From contig JBNLDE010000219.1 in assembly GCA_050304175.1 (NCBI GenBank), forward strand, positions 1 through 64,000: a DNA stretch of 64,000 nt, in the 5' to 3' direction. Positions 62,249-64,000 of the stretch are shown here, piece after piece. The notes under the pieces are model-generated. The model did not search any database. It worked only from the letters and a program-made list of their open reading frames with translations, and was not told the origin of the DNA. The stretch's first letter is position 1, and every line of letters begins with the position of its first letter. This DNA comes from JAIOIW01 sp050304175 (GTDB taxonomy: Bacteria; Pseudomonadota; Alphaproteobacteria; Rhizobiales; Rhizobiaceae). Position numbers and translations under genes: made by a program.

Positions 62249-62584
62249 ATGATACTCCGCATATTGATACTTTCATATCTTGTATTTATAACAGGATGTA
62301 CTGTAACAGACTATTATAAATACGGTAAAGCATTTTATAAAGTGGAGCATCACCAGTCTCCCATAGAGAATAGCGAACTATTCATACTCTCACACGATGG
62401 TTCTTGGACCAGTGTGAGACTTGCCGGGACTTCCAGTCCTCTTGATCCCAGAGTCTTCAATCCGAGAACAAAAATACAACCAGAAGAGGTCGCCGCTGTC
62501 CAAAAAGAACGGAAATGCCGAAATAGTCAGAGGTGCCCTGGAAATGCGGACGACGCAGACCCGGAAACCCCGGCACATGAGTGA
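62249..62584 (+). CDS. AT-rich small lipoprotein of unknown function, possibly acquired or chimeric
   Basis: The 111-aa product starts at ATG 62249 with AAGGA 7 nt upstream. The signal peptide is very short, with lipobox ITGC giving lipidated Cys17 (ILSYLVFITGCTVTDYY). Residues 18-60 are Tyr/Lys/His-rich. By my count 62241-62400 is about 35 % GC, far below the neighbours, and uses codons rare elsewhere in the window (ATA, TTA). From about 62500 the composition becomes GC-rich and the protein turns polar (ERKCRNSQRCPGNADDADPE), so the 3' half may be read-through into resident DNA after loss of the original end. I do not recognise a family. Confidence 0.55.
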   Translation: MILRILILSYLVFITGCTVTDYYKYGKAFYKVEHHQSPIENSELFILSHDGSWTSVRLAGTSSPLDPRVFNPRTKIQPEEVAAVQKERKCRNSQRCPGNADDADPETPAHE

Positions 62585-62757
62585 CAGGATTTCCGTTGAG
62601 GCTGTCGTCAGGACGCTGGAGTTCGCGTGCATGTACGCCGGCAAATCCGCATCCTTGGTCCGAAGTCCTGGGCGACGTTGACGACAACCGGACGTCAATT
62701 GCCGGCGGAAGCTTGCGCTCCCGCCCGCCCCGTCCCCGCCGGGCCTGCCAGGCAAGA
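62585..62757. other. Intergenic stretch without recognised features
   Basis: This 173-bp region between the lipoprotein ORF and the convergent TadG-like gene has no supported gene, terminator or repeat. Its GC content is back to normal for the window. Confidence 0.5.
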
Positions 62758-64000
62758 CTATCTGGTTAGCGCCAGGCGCTGAATGTTATGGGCGATTTCC
62801 TGGAACGCGCTGTCCAGTTCGGAACCGCTTGACGTGTCGAAAAAGTGCCGCGCCGAACCGGTATCAGGCGAAGAGCAGTTTTGCAGCGTGCCCTTGGCGC
62901 TGGTCGAATTGAGCTGGAAGCCGACCGTGAAGATCTCGATACCCTTCTTTTTCATTTTCGAGCACAATTCCTCCGCGTAAGCGCGCGAATTGGTCGACTG
63001 GCGGCCGCGCGTGTTTTGGCGCTGGCCGACGCCGGCGAAGGCAGTGTTGAATTCGCCGTCGGTCATCAGGATGGCGTATTTCACGACCTGCTTGTCGTTG
63101 TATTTTCCCGGCTCGGAATCGGCCGGAAGCACTTTTTTCCATTTCGGCGAAAGCATGTACCACGACCACTGGATGCCGATGTGGCCGGCGGTGAAACCGT
63201 TGGCCCTGAAACTGTCCACCGTTGACTTAAGCGCGGTGGAATCATTGGAGAGCGGGTGCAGAACCGCGTTCGGGCAGAAGCCGAGACGGTAGTCGCGGTT
63301 GACCAGGGCCGCGTTGGGGCTCACATCGTTGAATTGGTTCATTCCCTTGCGCTCGGTCGCGCAATCGTCCGGATGATAGCCCGAGACCGCCAGCGGATCG
63401 CCCAACATCGGCGGTTCGCCGGTGGTATAGCCCCGTTCGTAATAGACAAGATTGTTCAGAGCGCCGACATTGACTGCGTCGGCGTAGGGAACGATGGCAA
63501 CGCGAACCCGGTTCGAACCGGCGGCCTGGCCGTCGAGGAACGTGCCGATGGCGCGTTTCGCCGCCTCTTTAAGGTCTACCAGCTTCTGCCCTCCCATCGA
63601 ACCGGTGATGTCGAGCATCATGGCCACTTCGACCTGCTTGTCGGCGTAGACGGTTGCGGCGGACACGTTGATCGGGTACTCGCTACCGGCCTTGAACAGC
63701 GGGAAGGACAACTCGGTCTTGGCATCGACCGTGGCGTCGATTGTGCCTGCCTTGGTATCGATATCGAACTTCGCGAACGAAATCGAATCGGGCTTCAGGT
63801 AGCCGCCCGGCGCATTGGCGATGAGAAAGGCGAGCGCCGTCTTTTCGGCGTCCTTTTTCTTGATATGGCCGGTCGAGATGTCGCGTGCGGTCGATGTCAG
63901 CGCAGCATCGAGTGCGTTAGCCAGGCGTGATTTCGATCCACTGATCTGGGCGATATCGATCCCGAAGCCGACAGCCACAACGAGAACCGGAAGTGCAATC
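62758..64000 (-). CDS. TadE/TadG-family protein with von Willebrand A domain, 5' end outside the window
   Basis: The frame is open to the window edge (at least 413 codons), and the residues just inside it (ALPVLVVAVGFGIDIAQISG) are the end of the TadG-type N-terminal membrane helix, so the GTG at 63978 is not the start. Residues from about 120 form a von Willebrand A domain with the MIDAS-like motif MLDITGSMGG and later ILMTDGEFNTAF. The C-terminus ends FFDTSSGSELDSAFQEIAHNIQRLALTR. Such proteins are exported by or associated with Tad/Flp pili; no other tad gene lies in the window. Many Rhizobiales carry stand-alone copies away from the tad locus. Confidence 0.9.
   Translation of the reverse strand, partial: IALPVLVVAVGFGIDIAQISGSKSRLANALDAALTSTARDISTGHIKKKDAEKTALAFLIANAPGGYLKPDSISFAKFDIDTKAGTIDATVDAKTELSFPLFKAGSEYPINVSAATVYADKQVEVAMMLDITGSMGGQKLVDLKEAAKRAIGTFLDGQAAGSNRVRVAIVPYADAVNVGALNNLVYYERGYTTGEPPMLGDPLAVSGYHPDDCATERKGMNQFNDVSPNAALVNRDYRLGFCPNAVLHPLSNDSTALKSTVDSFRANGFTAGHIGIQWSWYMLSPKWKKVLPADSEPGKYNDKQVVKYAILMTDGEFNTAFAGVGQRQNTRGRQSTNSRAYAEELCSKMKKKGIEIFTVGFQLNSTSAKGTLQNCSSPDTGSARHFFDTSSGSELDSAFQEIAHNIQRLALTR

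Noticed and set aside
62581..62769. A 62-codon plus-strand frame between the lipoprotein and TadG-like genes
   Set aside because: It has no Shine-Dalgarno, an Arg/Pro-rich composition typical of chance frames, and overlaps the end of the TadG-like gene.

Overview
The window is a GC-rich (roughly 60 %) stretch of alphaproteobacterial chromosome. Gene order points to Hyphomicrobiales (Rhizobiales), close to the Phyllobacteriaceae/Mesorhizobium/Brucella group: sucC-sucD-sucA-sucB-lpdA, rimM-trmD-rplS, sdhCDAB, glnK-amtB, a CenR/OtpR-type response regulator beside a cyclic-nucleotide-binding protein, hemC-hemD-mitofilin-hemY, and leuS-lptE. I see no rRNA, tRNA, CRISPR array, IS element, integrase-flanked island or prophage. 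Almost all of it is core, densely packed gene content. The only visibly foreign-looking DNA is a short AT-rich patch near 62.2-62.4 kb.

Layout. 0-8.7 kb: TCA-cycle cluster (succinyl-CoA ligase, 2-oxoglutarate dehydrogenase E1/E2, an SDR oxidoreductase, E3). 8.8-11.2 kb (minus): small secreted protein, TraB/GumN protein, XerC-type recombinase. 11.3-13.3 kb: rimM-trmD-rplS. 13.3-14.3 kb: ohr-ohrR peroxide module with a recognisable promoter and operator. 14.3-18.7 kb: DUF418 membrane protein, leuC, membrane protein with a degenerate GGDEF domain. 18.7-22.8 kb (minus): secreted protein and sdhCDAB. 23-28 kb: MliC lipoprotein, periplasmic MsrA, DUF3726-like and YHYH proteins, UbiH-type hydroxylase, TesB. 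28.3-31.6 kb: nitrogen module glnK-amtB plus a second, divergent ammonium transporter, both transcripts preceded by matching sigma54-like elements. 31.7-37.9 kb: ftsK (with an exact CtrA box), lolA, xth, cNMP-binding protein, OmpR-type regulator, L,D-transpeptidase-like protein. 37.9-42.1 kb (minus): DUF1761, hotdog thioesterase, METTL20-like methyltransferase, EVE protein, gpsA, tsaD. 42.2-48.5 kb: hemC-hemD-mitofilin-hemY, TerB-like protein, class I amidotransferase. 48.5-58.4 kb: MFS transporter, priA, transaldolase, hybrid histidine kinase, lptE, leuS. 58.5-64 kb: yggS, acs, a small secreted protein, a short ORF with an extreme Shine-Dalgarno sequence, an AT-rich lipoprotein gene, and a TadG-like von Willebrand protein running off the window.

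The genes describe an aerobic heterotroph with a full TCA cycle feeding succinate dehydrogenase, NtrC-type nitrogen control of ammonium uptake, thiol-peroxide defence, and cell-cycle/envelope control of the CtrA and CenR kind. No complete undescribed multi-gene system is evident. The most interesting leads are regulatory: the paired sigma54 elements, two exact CtrA boxes, the ohr operator, a hairpin against the Shine-Dalgarno of the YHYH gene, and the 21-codon ORF behind a 15-nt anti-16S-complementary ribosome binding site.
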